Origin: a virus
IMG/VR virus record: IMGVR_UViG_3300046003_006061
Coordinates: 1-46,612 of that record
Direction: 5' to 3' (one strand)
DNA length: 46,612 bases
Part shown: positions 23,171 to 32,706 of the stretch, one piece after another
Numbering within the stretch: the stretch's first letter is position 1
Layout of the letters: each line of letters starts with the position of its first letter
Program-made: the position numbers and the translations under genes
Notes under the pieces: generated by a model
The model's input: the letters and a program-made list of their open reading frames with translations, nothing else
Told to the model about the DNA's origin: nothing
Database searches by the model: none

Positions 23171-24478
23171 ATGAAAAATACATTTGTAATAAGTTGTCCT
23201 ATTGACACTTACAGCGGATACGGTTCTCGTTCAAGAGACTTAGTTAAGGCCTTAATTAACCTAGATAAGTACGATGTTAAGATTATGCCACAACGTTGGG
23301 GTAATACACCTTGGAACTTTATTGAGGATCATAAAGAAGAATGGGGATTCTTAGTTCCCCATATAATGACTACTCAAATGACTTCACAACCTGACATTTG
23401 GGCCCAAATAACTGTACCTAATGAATTCCAACCTGTAGGAAAATATAATATTGGTATAACAGCTGGTATTGAAACTACAGTATGTGCTCCACAGTGGATT
23501 GAAGGAATGAATAGAATGAATTTGAATTTAGTTTCATCTGAACATTCTAAAAAAGTATTCTTGGATTCTAAATTCCAAAAACAAGATGACCAAACTAGAC
23601 AAGTAATAGGTACTGTTGAATTAACAGCACCAATTGAAGTATTATTTGAAGGAGTAGACATAACTAAATACTTCCCAACAACTTTAACACCAACTTCAGA
23701 AATAGGTCAAGCATTAGATACTATAGAAGAAAATTTTGCCTTCTTATTCGCAGGTCACTGGTTACAAGGTGATTTAGGTCAAGATAGAAAAGATGTAAGT
23801 GGTTTAATTAAAATATTTTTTGAAACATTCAAAAATAAGAAATCTAAACCCGCTCTTATCTTAAAAACAATGTCTGGTCCTGCTTCTATTACTGATAGAG
23901 ACCAAATATTAAAGAAAATTGATATGATTAGGAGTACAGTTAACTCTAAAAACTTACCTAATGTTTACCTATTTCATGGTGAGATATCAGATGATGAAGT
24001 GAACCAATTATATAACCATTCTAAAATTAAAGCAATGGTTAGTTTAACTAAAGGTGAAGGATTTGGTAGACCATTATTAGAATTTACTCAAACTAAGAAA
24101 CCAGTTATAGCTTCAAATTGGAGTGGTCAAGTTGATTTCTTAAATTCAGAATTCACATCTTTAATACCAGGTAACTTAACTCCAATACATCCATCAGCAC
24201 AAGTTAAAGATATGTTAATTGAAGGGTCTCAATGGTTTACAGCAGATTATGGGTTCGTACAATCTTTATTAAAAGATTATTTTGAAAATTATAAAAAATA
24301 TCAAGATAATGGTAAACGTTTAGCTCACTATTGTAAAACTAATTTCTCATTTGAGAAAATGCAAGAAAAATTAGATACAATACTAACTTCTAATATACCT
24401 GAATTACCTAAACAAGTTCAGATAAATTTACCTAAATTGAAAAAAATAGAACTACCTAAACTTAAAAAAGTAGAATAA
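23171..24478 (+). CDS. Glycosyltransferase, GT4-like
   Basis: 435 residues, GT-B type. The start (VISCPIDTYSGYGSRSRDLVKAL) fits the acceptor-domain loop, FAGHWLQGDLGQDRKDVSGL opens the second domain, and KGEGFGRPLLEFTQTKKPVIAS holds the E-x7-E motif. The C-terminus ends in an unusual repeat of LPKLKKIE type (about three copies from residue 417). It works beside the previous glycosyltransferase, from which it is separated by 6 bases. Confidence 0.87.
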   Translation: MKNTFVISCPIDTYSGYGSRSRDLVKALINLDKYDVKIMPQRWGNTPWNFIEDHKEEWGFLVPHIMTTQMTSQPDIWAQITVPNEFQPVGKYNIGITAGIETTVCAPQWIEGMNRMNLNLVSSEHSKKVFLDSKFQKQDDQTRQVIGTVELTAPIEVLFEGVDITKYFPTTLTPTSEIGQALDTIEENFAFLFAGHWLQGDLGQDRKDVSGLIKIFFETFKNKKSKPALILKTMSGPASITDRDQILKKIDMIRSTVNSKNLPNVYLFHGEISDDEVNQLYNHSKIKAMVSLTKGEGFGRPLLEFTQTKKPVIASNWSGQVDFLNSEFTSLIPGNLTPIHPSAQVKDMLIEGSQWFTADYGFVQSLLKDYFENYKKYQDNGKRLAHYCKTNFSFEKMQEKLDTILTSNIPELPKQVQINLPKLKKIELPKLKKVE

Positions 24479-24933
24479 TGAAAGATAAAGTAATAGAAAG
24501 TCCTTTAAATGGTGGACTATGTTATGTAACACCTATTAATGAAACCAAAAATAGTTATTTTTGTTTCTCAACAGGGTTTCAAACAAATGATTTAATGGTT
24601 GAGGGTGAATTTGATTTCAATACATACGAAGAAACACTTCCTGAACTATACAAAGATCTAAAAAGAGTAGACGATAATAAGAGAGTATGGTACCCAGCTA
24701 CTATGAATATTCAGGACAAAGGAACGGTATTTGCGAATGGTACTAGCAAGGATAATTGGACATGGGCCGGAGTATTAGCAGTTGAGGTAAGCGAGGAAGA
24801 AAAAGGTAAATTTAAAATACCTGGTACTGAAGAGTTTTATACTCATAAAACTGATATTAAAACCTTAAAAAACTATTCACAAGAAGATTTTATTGAGGCT
24901 TTAGATTATATAGGATTTTTTCAAGAAAAATAA
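24478..24933 (+). CDS. Conserved hypothetical phage protein, 151 aa
   Basis: The start SPLNGGLCYVTPINETKNSYFCF and segments VWYPATMNIQDKGTVFANG and YTHKTDIKTLKNY resemble a protein I remember from T4-like cyanophages. It is soluble with no catalytic motif. The start overlaps the previous glycosyltransferase stop (TAATG). Its setting inside the glycan locus may be incidental; it may be a core phage gene around which sugar genes were inserted. Confidence 0.75.
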   Translation: MKDKVIESPLNGGLCYVTPINETKNSYFCFSTGFQTNDLMVEGEFDFNTYEETLPELYKDLKRVDDNKRVWYPATMNIQDKGTVFANGTSKDNWTWAGVLAVEVSEEEKGKFKIPGTEEFYTHKTDIKTLKNYSQEDFIEALDYIGFFQEK

Positions 24934-24934
24934 A

Positions 24935-25552
24935 ATGAAAATAAGTTATGCAATAACAGTTTGTAATGAATTGGAGGAAATAAAACGTTTAGTAAGTTTC
25001 CTCCAATCTAACAAACGTGAACAAGATGAAATTACAATTCTGTTAGACCATTCAAATGGTAAAGATGAAGTATACAGGTACTTACTAACACTACCTTCTG
25101 ATATAAAACTTAATAGAGACAGATTTGAAGGCCATTTTGCAGACTGGAAAAACCAACTTACATCATACTGCTCAGGAGATTATATCTTTCAAATAGATGC
25201 TGATGAGATGCCAACTGAAGATCTTATTAATAACTTACCTCACATTTTAGAACTTAATACTGAAGTAGATGTTTTCTTAGTACCAAGAATCAACACAGTA
25301 GAGGGATTAACACAACAGCATATTCGTCAATGGAGATGGAATGTGAATGAAAAAGGTTGGGTTAATTTTCCGGACTACCAATGGAGAATTTATAGAAATA
25401 ATTCTAGTATTAAATGGAAAAATAAAGTACATGAAGTATTAGAAGGATTTAAAACATCTACATTATTACCAGCTGAAGAAGAATATTGTTTATATCACCC
25501 TAAAACAATAGAGAGACAAGAAAAACAAAATAATTACTACGATACATTATGA
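24935..25552 (+). CDS. Glycosyltransferase, GT2-like
   Basis: A GT-A fold enzyme of 205 residues. ISYAITVCNELEEIKRLV is the typical first strand and helix, the metal-binding DxD is in FQIDADEMP, and WKNKVHEVL resembles the acceptor-site W..K.HE motif. It would transfer a sugar from a nucleotide donor. Overlaps the next gene by 4 bases. Confidence 0.85.
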   Translation: MKISYAITVCNELEEIKRLVSFLQSNKREQDEITILLDHSNGKDEVYRYLLTLPSDIKLNRDRFEGHFADWKNQLTSYCSGDYIFQIDADEMPTEDLINNLPHILELNTEVDVFLVPRINTVEGLTQQHIRQWRWNVNEKGWVNFPDYQWRIYRNNSSIKWKNKVHEVLEGFKTSTLLPAEEEYCLYHPKTIERQEKQNNYYDTL

Positions 25553-27423
25553 ACATAATAATCCCAATTGGAGGTATAGGACAAAGATTTCAAGATGAGG
25601 GATACTTAATGCCTAAACCTCTTATAAGTGTTTTAGGTAAAACTATGATCTATAGAGTAATAGATAATCTAAATTTAAATGATGATGACACTATCTATAT
25701 TGTTTATAATAATCAATTAAAAGAATTTAACTTTGAAAATTTAGTTAAGTTCTATTTTCCTAAAAAGAATATTAAGTTTATATCTTTAGATCACGTTACT
25801 AAAGGAGCATCTGAAACTATACTTTATGGTTTAAATGAGATGCCTGTTAAGGAATTAGAAAAAGAATTCTTAGTTTTAGACTGTGATACATTTTATGAAG
25901 AAGATATATTAGAACAATATAGAAAGTCTGATAATAAAAATATGATTTTCTATTTTGAGGATAAACAGACTAACCCTATATTCTCTTATATTAAATTAGA
26001 CTCAGATGAATGGGTTACAGATATAAAAGAGAAAGTTAAAATATCAAACTGGGCCAATACAGGTGCCTATGGTTTCCATACAGGACGTACTTTAAAACAA
26101 TATATTGAAAAACTATCAGGTATTAGTACTGAAACATATACTTCTTATGTTTATCAAGAAATGTTAAAAGACAATCTTATAATTAAGGGTCAACAAGTAT
26201 CTAAATTTAGTTGTGTTGGTACACCTTTACAATTACAAATATACTGTAACAAGAATAAACATAACTCAGAACCATTAAGGATATGTTTTGATTTTGACAA
26301 TACTTTAGTTTCATACCCAACCATACCAGGTGACTATTATAGTGTGGAACCAATTCAGCGTAATATTAATTTCCTTAAATTACTTCATAGTTTAGGTCAT
26401 ACTATTATAATCTATACCGCTCGTAGAATGAAAACACATGGTGGTAATGTTGGGCGCGTAGTAGCAGACATATCTAGGGTAACTCTAGACACACTTGATA
26501 AGTTTGATATACCTTATGATGAAATTTATTTCGGTAAACCTTATGCTAATTTTTATATTGATGATTTAGCTGTTAATCCATCAATATCAATGAATCAAGC
26601 TATAGGAGTTTATGATACTGAAATTACACCTAGAACTTTTAATAAAGTAGATTATAATAAAGATAAAGTTATAAAAACTACTTCAAATATGGGTGAGGTT
26701 TATTGGTATCAGAACATACCTAAAAAATGTGAGTATATGTTTCCAAAAGTATATGATATTACTGGTAATAGAATAATAATGGAAAACATTGAGGGTGTAA
26801 GTTTTTCATATTTGTATATTAATAAACTATTAAAAATTGAACAGTTAACAAGTTTAATGACTCAACTCCAAATGCTTCATAACCATCAAACTGAAGTTAA
26901 AGAATATCCTAAGGTTTATGCTGATTATGTTCAAAAACTTAGAGATAGATATAATGGTAATCGGGATTTATATAATAAATATATTCACGCTGAAGCTATA
27001 TTTAAAAAACTAGACACTTTATTATATGACTATGATGGGGTATTATATTCTGTAATACATGGTGACCCAGTGTTTACAAATGTATTACAAACTGAACAGG
27101 GATTAAAATTTATTGATATGAAAGGTAAAATAGGTGATGAGTTAACCATTATAGGAGATACTTATTACGATTTAGCTAAGGTTTATCAATCAATATTAGG
27201 GTATGACTTTATATTAAATGATATTGAATTAGATAATGTTTATATAAATGAGTTTAAAACTACGTTTGAAAGTTTGTTTAATAAAGAAAGTCTTCGTAAT
27301 TTAAAAATAATAACAGCGAGTTTATTCTTTACACTTATGCCTTTACATACTGAAAATCAAGATAAATTTGCTAAATACTTTAAAATAATAAACACTTTAT
27401 TAGATGAATGCAGAGATAATTAA
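25549..27423 (+). CDS. Three-domain protein: nucleotidyltransferase, HAD phosphatase, APH-like kinase
   Basis: 624 residues with three enzyme modules. Residues 1-230 form a sugar-phosphate-type nucleotidyltransferase (IIPIGGIGQRF, PKPLISV, LVLDCDTFYEED). Residues about 242-355 form a HAD module (CFDFDNTLV, IIIYTARR, YFGKPYANFYIDD). Residues about 375-615 form an aminoglycoside/choline-kinase-like module (VIHGDPVFTNV at about 502, IDMKGKIGD). The set looks like a one-chain route that phosphorylates and nucleotide-activates a small molecule or sugar for glycan decoration. The HAD part may remove a phosphate in between. The substrate is unknown. Confidence 0.85.
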   Translation: MNIIIPIGGIGQRFQDEGYLMPKPLISVLGKTMIYRVIDNLNLNDDDTIYIVYNNQLKEFNFENLVKFYFPKKNIKFISLDHVTKGASETILYGLNEMPVKELEKEFLVLDCDTFYEEDILEQYRKSDNKNMIFYFEDKQTNPIFSYIKLDSDEWVTDIKEKVKISNWANTGAYGFHTGRTLKQYIEKLSGISTETYTSYVYQEMLKDNLIIKGQQVSKFSCVGTPLQLQIYCNKNKHNSEPLRICFDFDNTLVSYPTIPGDYYSVEPIQRNINFLKLLHSLGHTIIIYTARRMKTHGGNVGRVVADISRVTLDTLDKFDIPYDEIYFGKPYANFYIDDLAVNPSISMNQAIGVYDTEITPRTFNKVDYNKDKVIKTTSNMGEVYWYQNIPKKCEYMFPKVYDITGNRIIMENIEGVSFSYLYINKLLKIEQLTSLMTQLQMLHNHQTEVKEYPKVYADYVQKLRDRYNGNRDLYNKYIHAEAIFKKLDTLLYDYDGVLYSVIHGDPVFTNVLQTEQGLKFIDMKGKIGDELTIIGDTYYDLAKVYQSILGYDFILNDIELDNVYINEFKTTFESLFNKESLRNLKIITASLFFTLMPLHTENQDKFAKYFKIINTLLDECRDN

Positions 27424-28393
27424 AATACAACTTCCCAAAACTTTTAATCCTGAAAATGATTATTGCATTATAAATAAAAAAGTATTTGTAACCCATACTG
27501 ATCCTCAATTTAATAAAGGTATAGGAAGTGGTTGGTTAAAAATTACCCATAATGAAGAAGAATGGGGTGAGGTAGTACTAGATGAATTATTTTTACTTTA
27601 TGATGAGGCTGGTTTAAACTATGCTCACTTTTTCTTTAACTTTTTTGGTAAATGTCTTTATTTTGATGAATTAAGAAAAACTAAACCTAATCTAAAATTA
27701 GCTATACCATCAGATTTTTATAGTAAAGAGGGTAATAGTACTTTTATTAAACAATGGTTAGATTTATATTATCAAGATAATATGCCTGATATTTTTATAT
27801 TAGAAAAAAATAAAATACATCTTGTATCTACTCTTTATGTACCACAAACATTATATGGTTTTCCTATGTCCCATGGTGATGATTATATTATAGATAAAAT
27901 ATTAGAGACAGTAGCTAAAGTTCCTACTATACCTGTAACTAAAAATGGATGTTATATTTCAAGACAAGACACTATTAAAAGAGGATGGTACCATTCAAGA
28001 ATATTAGAAAACGAACTTGAATTAATAGATAAAATCAAATCAGAACTTGATTATGATATTATTGAGTTAATGGATTATGATATGGTAGGTAAAATACAAA
28101 TATTTAAATCCTATAAAAATATAATACAGCAAAGTAGTGCTTCAAATGTTAATATATTATTTTCAAATAAAAGTAATACTAACATCATTATTACTCACCC
28201 TAAAATGGAAGACTGGTTAGGATACAAATGCAATCAGTTTTCAAACAGATCAAAATCCAATTTAATATCATTAAATGGGGGAGGTATATTAACTGCGGAA
28301 CAAAAAGAAGATCAAGCTGATGGTAATAATTTAGCTTGGAGGTTAGATAACATAGATGGTATTATAGAAGTTTTAAAACAAATTAATAATTAA
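27404..28393 (+). CDS. Glycosyltransferase, GT61-like
   Basis: The C-terminal half carries the GT61/DUF563 pattern: GCYISRQDTIKRGWYH, an NE pair (ENELELIDK), then DYDIIELMDYDMVGKIQIFKSYKNIIQQSSASNVNILF, where the usual HG-N is replaced by SS-N. The first half has LLYDEAGLNYAHFFFNF, as in the family. It overlaps the three-domain gene by 20 bases. It would add a sugar (xylose or N-acetylglucosamine in known members); specificity is unknown. Confidence 0.7.
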   Translation: MNAEIIKIQLPKTFNPENDYCIINKKVFVTHTDPQFNKGIGSGWLKITHNEEEWGEVVLDELFLLYDEAGLNYAHFFFNFFGKCLYFDELRKTKPNLKLAIPSDFYSKEGNSTFIKQWLDLYYQDNMPDIFILEKNKIHLVSTLYVPQTLYGFPMSHGDDYIIDKILETVAKVPTIPVTKNGCYISRQDTIKRGWYHSRILENELELIDKIKSELDYDIIELMDYDMVGKIQIFKSYKNIIQQSSASNVNILFSNKSNTNIIITHPKMEDWLGYKCNQFSNRSKSNLISLNGGGILTAEQKEDQADGNNLAWRLDNIDGIIEVLKQINN

Positions 28394-28395
28394 AT

Positions 28396-28430
28396 TTGGA
28401 TACTGAAAATATCTTTATTATATTAAATAA
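28396..28430 (+). promoter_or_regulatory. Phage promoter within the glycan locus
   Basis: TTGG at 28396, 20 bases after the TTG to TATATT at 28419-28424, then AAATAAA. The start at 28442 has the context TTAGTTACATG. It gives the aminotransferase-like gene and those after it an independent start. Confidence 0.7.
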
Positions 28431-28441
28431 AAATTAGTTAC

Positions 28442-29752
28442 ATGGATAATATTTTAAATTTAGTACAAGAGTACATTACAAACAAAGACAGTGAAAAGAA
28501 ATGGGTAGCAGGTGAAGATTTAGTTCAATATGCTGGTCCATATTTTGATGGTCAAGAAGCTCAAGCGGTTATTAGAACTATGCTTGAAGGTTGGTTAGTT
28601 TTAGGTAAAGAAGGAGCAATGTTTGAAAGACGTTTTCCTAAAAAATTAGGACAAAAGACAGGAGTTATTGTTAATAGTGGTTCAAGTGCTAATTTATTAA
28701 TGATGTTAGCTTTAACATCTAAAAGAGGAATGAACTTACCTAAGGGTACAAAAGTAATTACTCCAATAGCTGGTTTCCCAGCAACACTTAGTCCTGCTAT
28801 TCAAGTAGGTTTTACTCCTATATTTGTTGATATTGAATTAGAATCATTAAACTTAGATTTAGATCAAGTAGAACAAGCATGTATTGATCACCCAGATGCT
28901 AAAATCATTACGTTTGCTCACGTATTAGGTAATCCACCTAATATGGATCGATTAATGGAGATTGTAAACAAATATGAATTAATTCTGTTAGAAGATTGTT
29001 GTGATGCTTTAGGAACAACTTATGATGGTAAACCATTAGGATCATTTGGTAAAATGGCTTCATGTTCATTCTATCCAGCACATCATATTACAATGGGTGA
29101 AGGAGGATTTGTAGCATGTAGTGATCCTCAATTAGAAAAAATATTAAGAAGTTTTAGAGATTGGGGTAGAGGATGTTATTGCCAAGGTAAAGCAAACGCT
29201 TTAGAATGTGGTTCATGTGGAATCAGATTTAGTAACTGGTTACCAAGTTTACCTAATGAGGTATTTGATCATAAATACACTTATGAAGAAATTGGTTATA
29301 ATTTAAAACCAACTGAGTTACAAGCAGCAATGGGTAATGTACAGTTAGGTAAATTAGAAGAAATTGGAGTATTAAGAAGAAGAAATCATAAAGCAATTGT
29401 TGATATTTTTAGAAAGTATGAAGACAAATTTATATTACCTAAAGCAACAGACAAATCTGATCCAGATTGGTTCGCAGTTGCCTTAACAGTTAGAGATGGA
29501 ATAGATTTTACAAGAGCTGAGTTCTGTCAATACTTAGAAAAAAATAAGATACAAACAAGACCTTATTTTGCTGGTAATATTATGTTACAACCAGGTTATT
29601 CTCACTTAATTGATTCTAAAGAAGTAATTGAAAAATATCCAGTATCAAGAAAAGTAACAACTGATACATTTTTCTTAGGATGTTCACCTGTAGTTACTTT
29701 AGAACAAATTGATTATATTAAAATAATAGTAGATAAATTTTTTAATAAATAA
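28442..29752 (+). CDS. rfbH: RfbH-like 3-dehydrase (DegT/DnrJ/EryC1 family)
   Basis: A PLP/PMP-fold enzyme of 436 residues, the size of the RfbH/E1 3-dehydrase of dideoxyhexose synthesis. VNSGSSANLLMMLAL and the LLEDCCDALG aspartate are conserved. The usual Schiff-base lysine is replaced by histidine in FYPAHHITMGEGG, as in E1 enzymes, and the cysteine cluster CYC...ECGSCGIRF fits its iron-sulfur site. E1 removes the 3-hydroxyl from a CDP-4-keto-6-deoxy sugar with electrons from a reductase. No reductase gene is seen in the window. Confidence 0.85.
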   Translation: MDNILNLVQEYITNKDSEKKWVAGEDLVQYAGPYFDGQEAQAVIRTMLEGWLVLGKEGAMFERRFPKKLGQKTGVIVNSGSSANLLMMLALTSKRGMNLPKGTKVITPIAGFPATLSPAIQVGFTPIFVDIELESLNLDLDQVEQACIDHPDAKIITFAHVLGNPPNMDRLMEIVNKYELILLEDCCDALGTTYDGKPLGSFGKMASCSFYPAHHITMGEGGFVACSDPQLEKILRSFRDWGRGCYCQGKANALECGSCGIRFSNWLPSLPNEVFDHKYTYEEIGYNLKPTELQAAMGNVQLGKLEEIGVLRRRNHKAIVDIFRKYEDKFILPKATDKSDPDWFAVALTVRDGIDFTRAEFCQYLEKNKIQTRPYFAGNIMLQPGYSHLIDSKEVIEKYPVSRKVTTDTFFLGCSPVVTLEQIDYIKIIVDKFFNK

Positions 29753-29753
29753 A

Positions 29754-30662
29754 ATGAGTGATAAAAAAATAGGATGTGTTTTCCTTCAAATTAGTAATCA
29801 TGAAGGAGACAATTATCAAAAAGATGATTTTTTTGCACCTAATGCTATAAATAGTTTTAAAAAATGGCATCCTGAAGTTGATATCTATCATATTACTAAT
29901 GATAATTTTAATTCTTACTTAAAGGATTTAAGTATAACTGAATACTATGATGCTGTAGGTTTAATTAGAGTTTATATTATTAGAGAATTATTAACTCAAA
30001 AAGGATATGATAAAATCATAATGTTAGGTTTAGATACATTTACATGTTCACATCTTGATGAATTTATGGACAATGATACTGATGATTTAATATGCTCATC
30101 AGGCCCACCTTATAATTTTATGAAAACTGATTATTGGGCCCCTAAAGTTGTTGATGGTGATGTTGATTTTATAAATGCTGATGTAGCTTGTTTTAATAAT
30201 GTTAAAGCAGCGGACATGTTAATTAATAAATCAATAGAATTTTGGACTAACCATTGTGAACAAGGTGGTATGAATTATTTATACCAAAATCAAAAATCAC
30301 TAGATATTAAAGTTAATATTGTAGATTTTCCTTATAATAAGGTTAATTCGTTATACAATGTTAGATCTAAAGGAATGGCTCATGGTGGTAACCAAATGTA
30401 TAAAGGAAAATTATATAATGGTAATTATAAAGATCCTAATAGTAGAGTTATAGGAGATATTTATCCAACCTCAACCTACCATGTTAAAGATAATAAATTA
30501 TTTACCCCTGATAATAAACAAATAAAAGTATTCCATTACGCTGAAGCTTTAGGAGTTAAAACCAAAGAAGAATATAATGAAACTTTACATGAGATGAAAA
30601 CCTTATGGTTTAACGAAGAAACAAAACAATTTTTAATAAAACAATGTAACATGAATTTTTAA
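29754..30662 (+). CDS. Probable GT8-like glycosyltransferase
   Basis: 302 residues with a GT-A-like pattern: IGCVFLQISNHEGDNY at the start and KIIMLGLDTFTCSHLDEF, which fits the metal-binding 'DxDt...dL.el' strand of GT8-type enzymes although the first D is in LGLD. FINADVACFNN resembles the family's 'fNsGv.vfN'. Membership is suggestive rather than certain. It lies between the RfbH-like and RmlB-like genes. Confidence 0.6.
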   Translation: MSDKKIGCVFLQISNHEGDNYQKDDFFAPNAINSFKKWHPEVDIYHITNDNFNSYLKDLSITEYYDAVGLIRVYIIRELLTQKGYDKIIMLGLDTFTCSHLDEFMDNDTDDLICSSGPPYNFMKTDYWAPKVVDGDVDFINADVACFNNVKAADMLINKSIEFWTNHCEQGGMNYLYQNQKSLDIKVNIVDFPYNKVNSLYNVRSKGMAHGGNQMYKGKLYNGNYKDPNSRVIGDIYPTSTYHVKDNKLFTPDNKQIKVFHYAEALGVKTKEEYNETLHEMKTLWFNEETKQFLIKQCNMNF

Positions 30663-30663
30663 C

Positions 30664-31617
30664 ATGACAAAAGTAGTATACGTAACTGGTTGCTTAGGAT
30701 TTATAGGTTCCTATGTAACAAAAGCATGTCTAGATAAAGGATGGTATGTTAAGGGAGTTGACAAAGGAACATACGCTTCTAATAAATCTTTATTAAATGA
30801 ATTTAAAAAACATAAAAATTTCTCATTTGTAAACTGTGATATAAATGACTTAAAATTCTTATATGATTGTGATTATATAATTAATACAGCTGCTGAAACT
30901 CACGTTGGTAATTCCATAGCTAACAGTGATGAATTTGTATCTTCAAATATAAATGGTGTACATAATTTATTGGAGTTAATTAAAAATCATAGAGGTGAAC
31001 ATCTAACAAAACCTATATTATTACATTTTAGTACAGACGAAGTATATGGGGATATTGAAGAAGGAGAACATATAGAAACAGATCTACTTAAACCTTCCAA
31101 TCCATATTCAGCTACAAAAGCGGCTGCAGATATGCTAGTGACAGCATGGAGTAGAACTTATAATTTACCTTATATTATAGTAAGACCAACTAATAATTAC
31201 GGAATAGGTCAGTACACTGAAAAATTAATCCCTAAAGCTCTAAAGTATTTAAAATTAGGTAAAAAAATACCTCTACATAATGGAGGTACTCCTATTAGAA
31301 CTTGGTTACATGCTCAAGATACAGCTAACGCTGTTATAAAAATTATTGAATCAGGAGTGCAGAATGAAATCTTTAACATTTGTGGAGGGTTTGAACAAAG
31401 TAATTTGGATACTGTAAAAGAAGTTCTTACATTATATAATAATAAGGTTTATATGTTAGAAGATTTTGTAGACTTCTCATATGATAGAAAAGGTCAAGAT
31501 GTTAGATACGCTTTAAATGATGATAAATTAAGAGCGTTAGGATGGAAACCTGAAATGGATTTTAATTCTGAACTAGAAAGTATTGTAGAGTATTACAGAA
31601 ATAAATTTATATGGTAA
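30664..31617 (+). CDS. NAD-dependent sugar epimerase/dehydratase (RmlB-like)
   Basis: An extended short-chain dehydrogenase, 317 residues. The NAD-binding loop is VTGCLGFIGSYV, the AAETHV segment follows, STDEVYG is the 4,6-dehydratase-type motif, and the catalytic YxxxK is in NPYSATKAA. RPTNNYGIGQYTEKLIP is typical of nucleotide-sugar 4,6-dehydratases such as RmlB. A 4-keto-6-deoxy product would suit the RfbH-like enzyme. It overlaps the transketolase-like gene by 7 bases. Confidence 0.87.
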   Translation: MTKVVYVTGCLGFIGSYVTKACLDKGWYVKGVDKGTYASNKSLLNEFKKHKNFSFVNCDINDLKFLYDCDYIINTAAETHVGNSIANSDEFVSSNINGVHNLLELIKNHRGEHLTKPILLHFSTDEVYGDIEEGEHIETDLLKPSNPYSATKAAADMLVTAWSRTYNLPYIIVRPTNNYGIGQYTEKLIPKALKYLKLGKKIPLHNGGTPIRTWLHAQDTANAVIKIIESGVQNEIFNICGGFEQSNLDTVKEVLTLYNNKVYMLEDFVDFSYDRKGQDVRYALNDDKLRALGWKPEMDFNSELESIVEYYRNKFIW

Positions 31618-32228
31618 AGTTAAAAAAGAGAATAGCCGAAATAGCTTACACACATAAGCTAGGACATTTAGGAAGCTACTTATCGAGTGTAGGTATTGTT
31701 GATGAGATCTTTTCCAAAATGGATAAAGACGATATCTTTATATTATCCTCAGGTCATGCATCCTTAGCAATGTATGTATGCCTGGAGAAGTATCATGGAA
31801 TAAATGCAGAGGAGTTATTTATCAAGCATGGAGGACATCCTCATAGAGATGAAGAGAATAAAATATATTGTTCAACAGGAAGTCTAGGATTAGGATTGAC
31901 AATTGCTCTAGGAAGGGCAGTAGCTAACCCAAAGAGAAAGGTTTGGGTACTAATAAGCGATGGTGAAGCAGCTGAAGGAAGTATTTGGGAGGCTTTAAAA
32001 ACTATTGTAGAGGAGAAGATTGATAATATAGAAGTATTTGTTAACATAAACGGACTATGTGCATACAAAGAAGTTGATCAAGATTACATCTCAGCTAGAT
32101 TGAAAGCATTTTTACCTACAATTAACTTAAGATATACTACAGTGGAACAGTATCCTTTCTTAAAAGGACTGAATGCTCATTACCATGTAATGAATGAAGA
32201 TAATTATAATCAAGTTTTAGAATCATAA
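31611..32228 (+). CDS. Transketolase-like protein, TPP-binding N-terminal half
   Basis: 205 residues equal to the first domain of transketolase. HLGSYLSS matches the substrate/cofactor loop, GSLGLGLTIALGRA follows, and ISDGEAAEGSIWEAL is the TPP-magnesium motif (GDGE form changed to SDGE), ending in FVNINGLCA. It has no pyrimidine-binding domain; that is the next gene. The pair would form a heteromeric thiamine enzyme that transfers two-carbon units or acts in synthesis of an unusual sugar. Confidence 0.85.
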   Translation: MVKLKKRIAEIAYTHKLGHLGSYLSSVGIVDEIFSKMDKDDIFILSSGHASLAMYVCLEKYHGINAEELFIKHGGHPHRDEENKIYCSTGSLGLGLTIALGRAVANPKRKVWVLISDGEAAEGSIWEALKTIVEEKIDNIEVFVNINGLCAYKEVDQDYISARLKAFLPTINLRYTTVEQYPFLKGLNAHYHVMNEDNYNQVLES

Positions 32229-32229
32229 T

Positions 32230-32706
32230 ATGAGAAAAACATTTGCAAGTTTACTGCACCAGGAAATGGAGCATAATCAGGACATACATTTAATAACAGG
32301 TGACTTAGGTTATGGATTGTGGGATGGTATTAGAGATACTTATCCTGGCCGCTTTCATAATGTAGGTTCTTCTGAAATGGTTATGATGGGAATGGCTATT
32401 GGATTGGCAATGGAAGGAAAGATTCCTTTTGTATACTCTATTACTCCTTTTGCAATCTACAGGCCTTTTGAAATGATCAGAAATTATTTGGATCATGAAA
32501 AGATTCCTGTAAATATTATTGGAGGAGGAAGAGATAAGGAATATGGTTACTTAGGATTCTCTCATTGGTCTCATGACGATAAAAGAATTATGGGAGTATT
32601 TGACAATATTAAAACATATCATCCCGAGACAGATGAAGAGTTAACAGACTTCTTTAAATATACATTACAAAAGAGAACTCCAATCTATATCAATTTAAAA
32701 CGATGA
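32230..32706 (+). CDS. Transketolase-like protein, pyrimidine-binding central domain
   Basis: 158 residues matching the second (Pyr) domain of transketolase: TGDLGYG, the catalytic glutamate in VGSSEMVMMGMAIGLAM, then FVYSITPFAIYRPFEMI. The third, C-terminal transketolase domain is missing, so the pair is a minimal two-chain form. It lies one base after the N-terminal half and overlaps the next gene by 4 bases. Sugar-gene neighbours suggest a role in making a modified sugar. Confidence 0.83.
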   Translation: MRKTFASLLHQEMEHNQDIHLITGDLGYGLWDGIRDTYPGRFHNVGSSEMVMMGMAIGLAMEGKIPFVYSITPFAIYRPFEMIRNYLDHEKIPVNIIGGGRDKEYGYLGFSHWSHDDKRIMGVFDNIKTYHPETDEELTDFFKYTLQKRTPIYINLKR

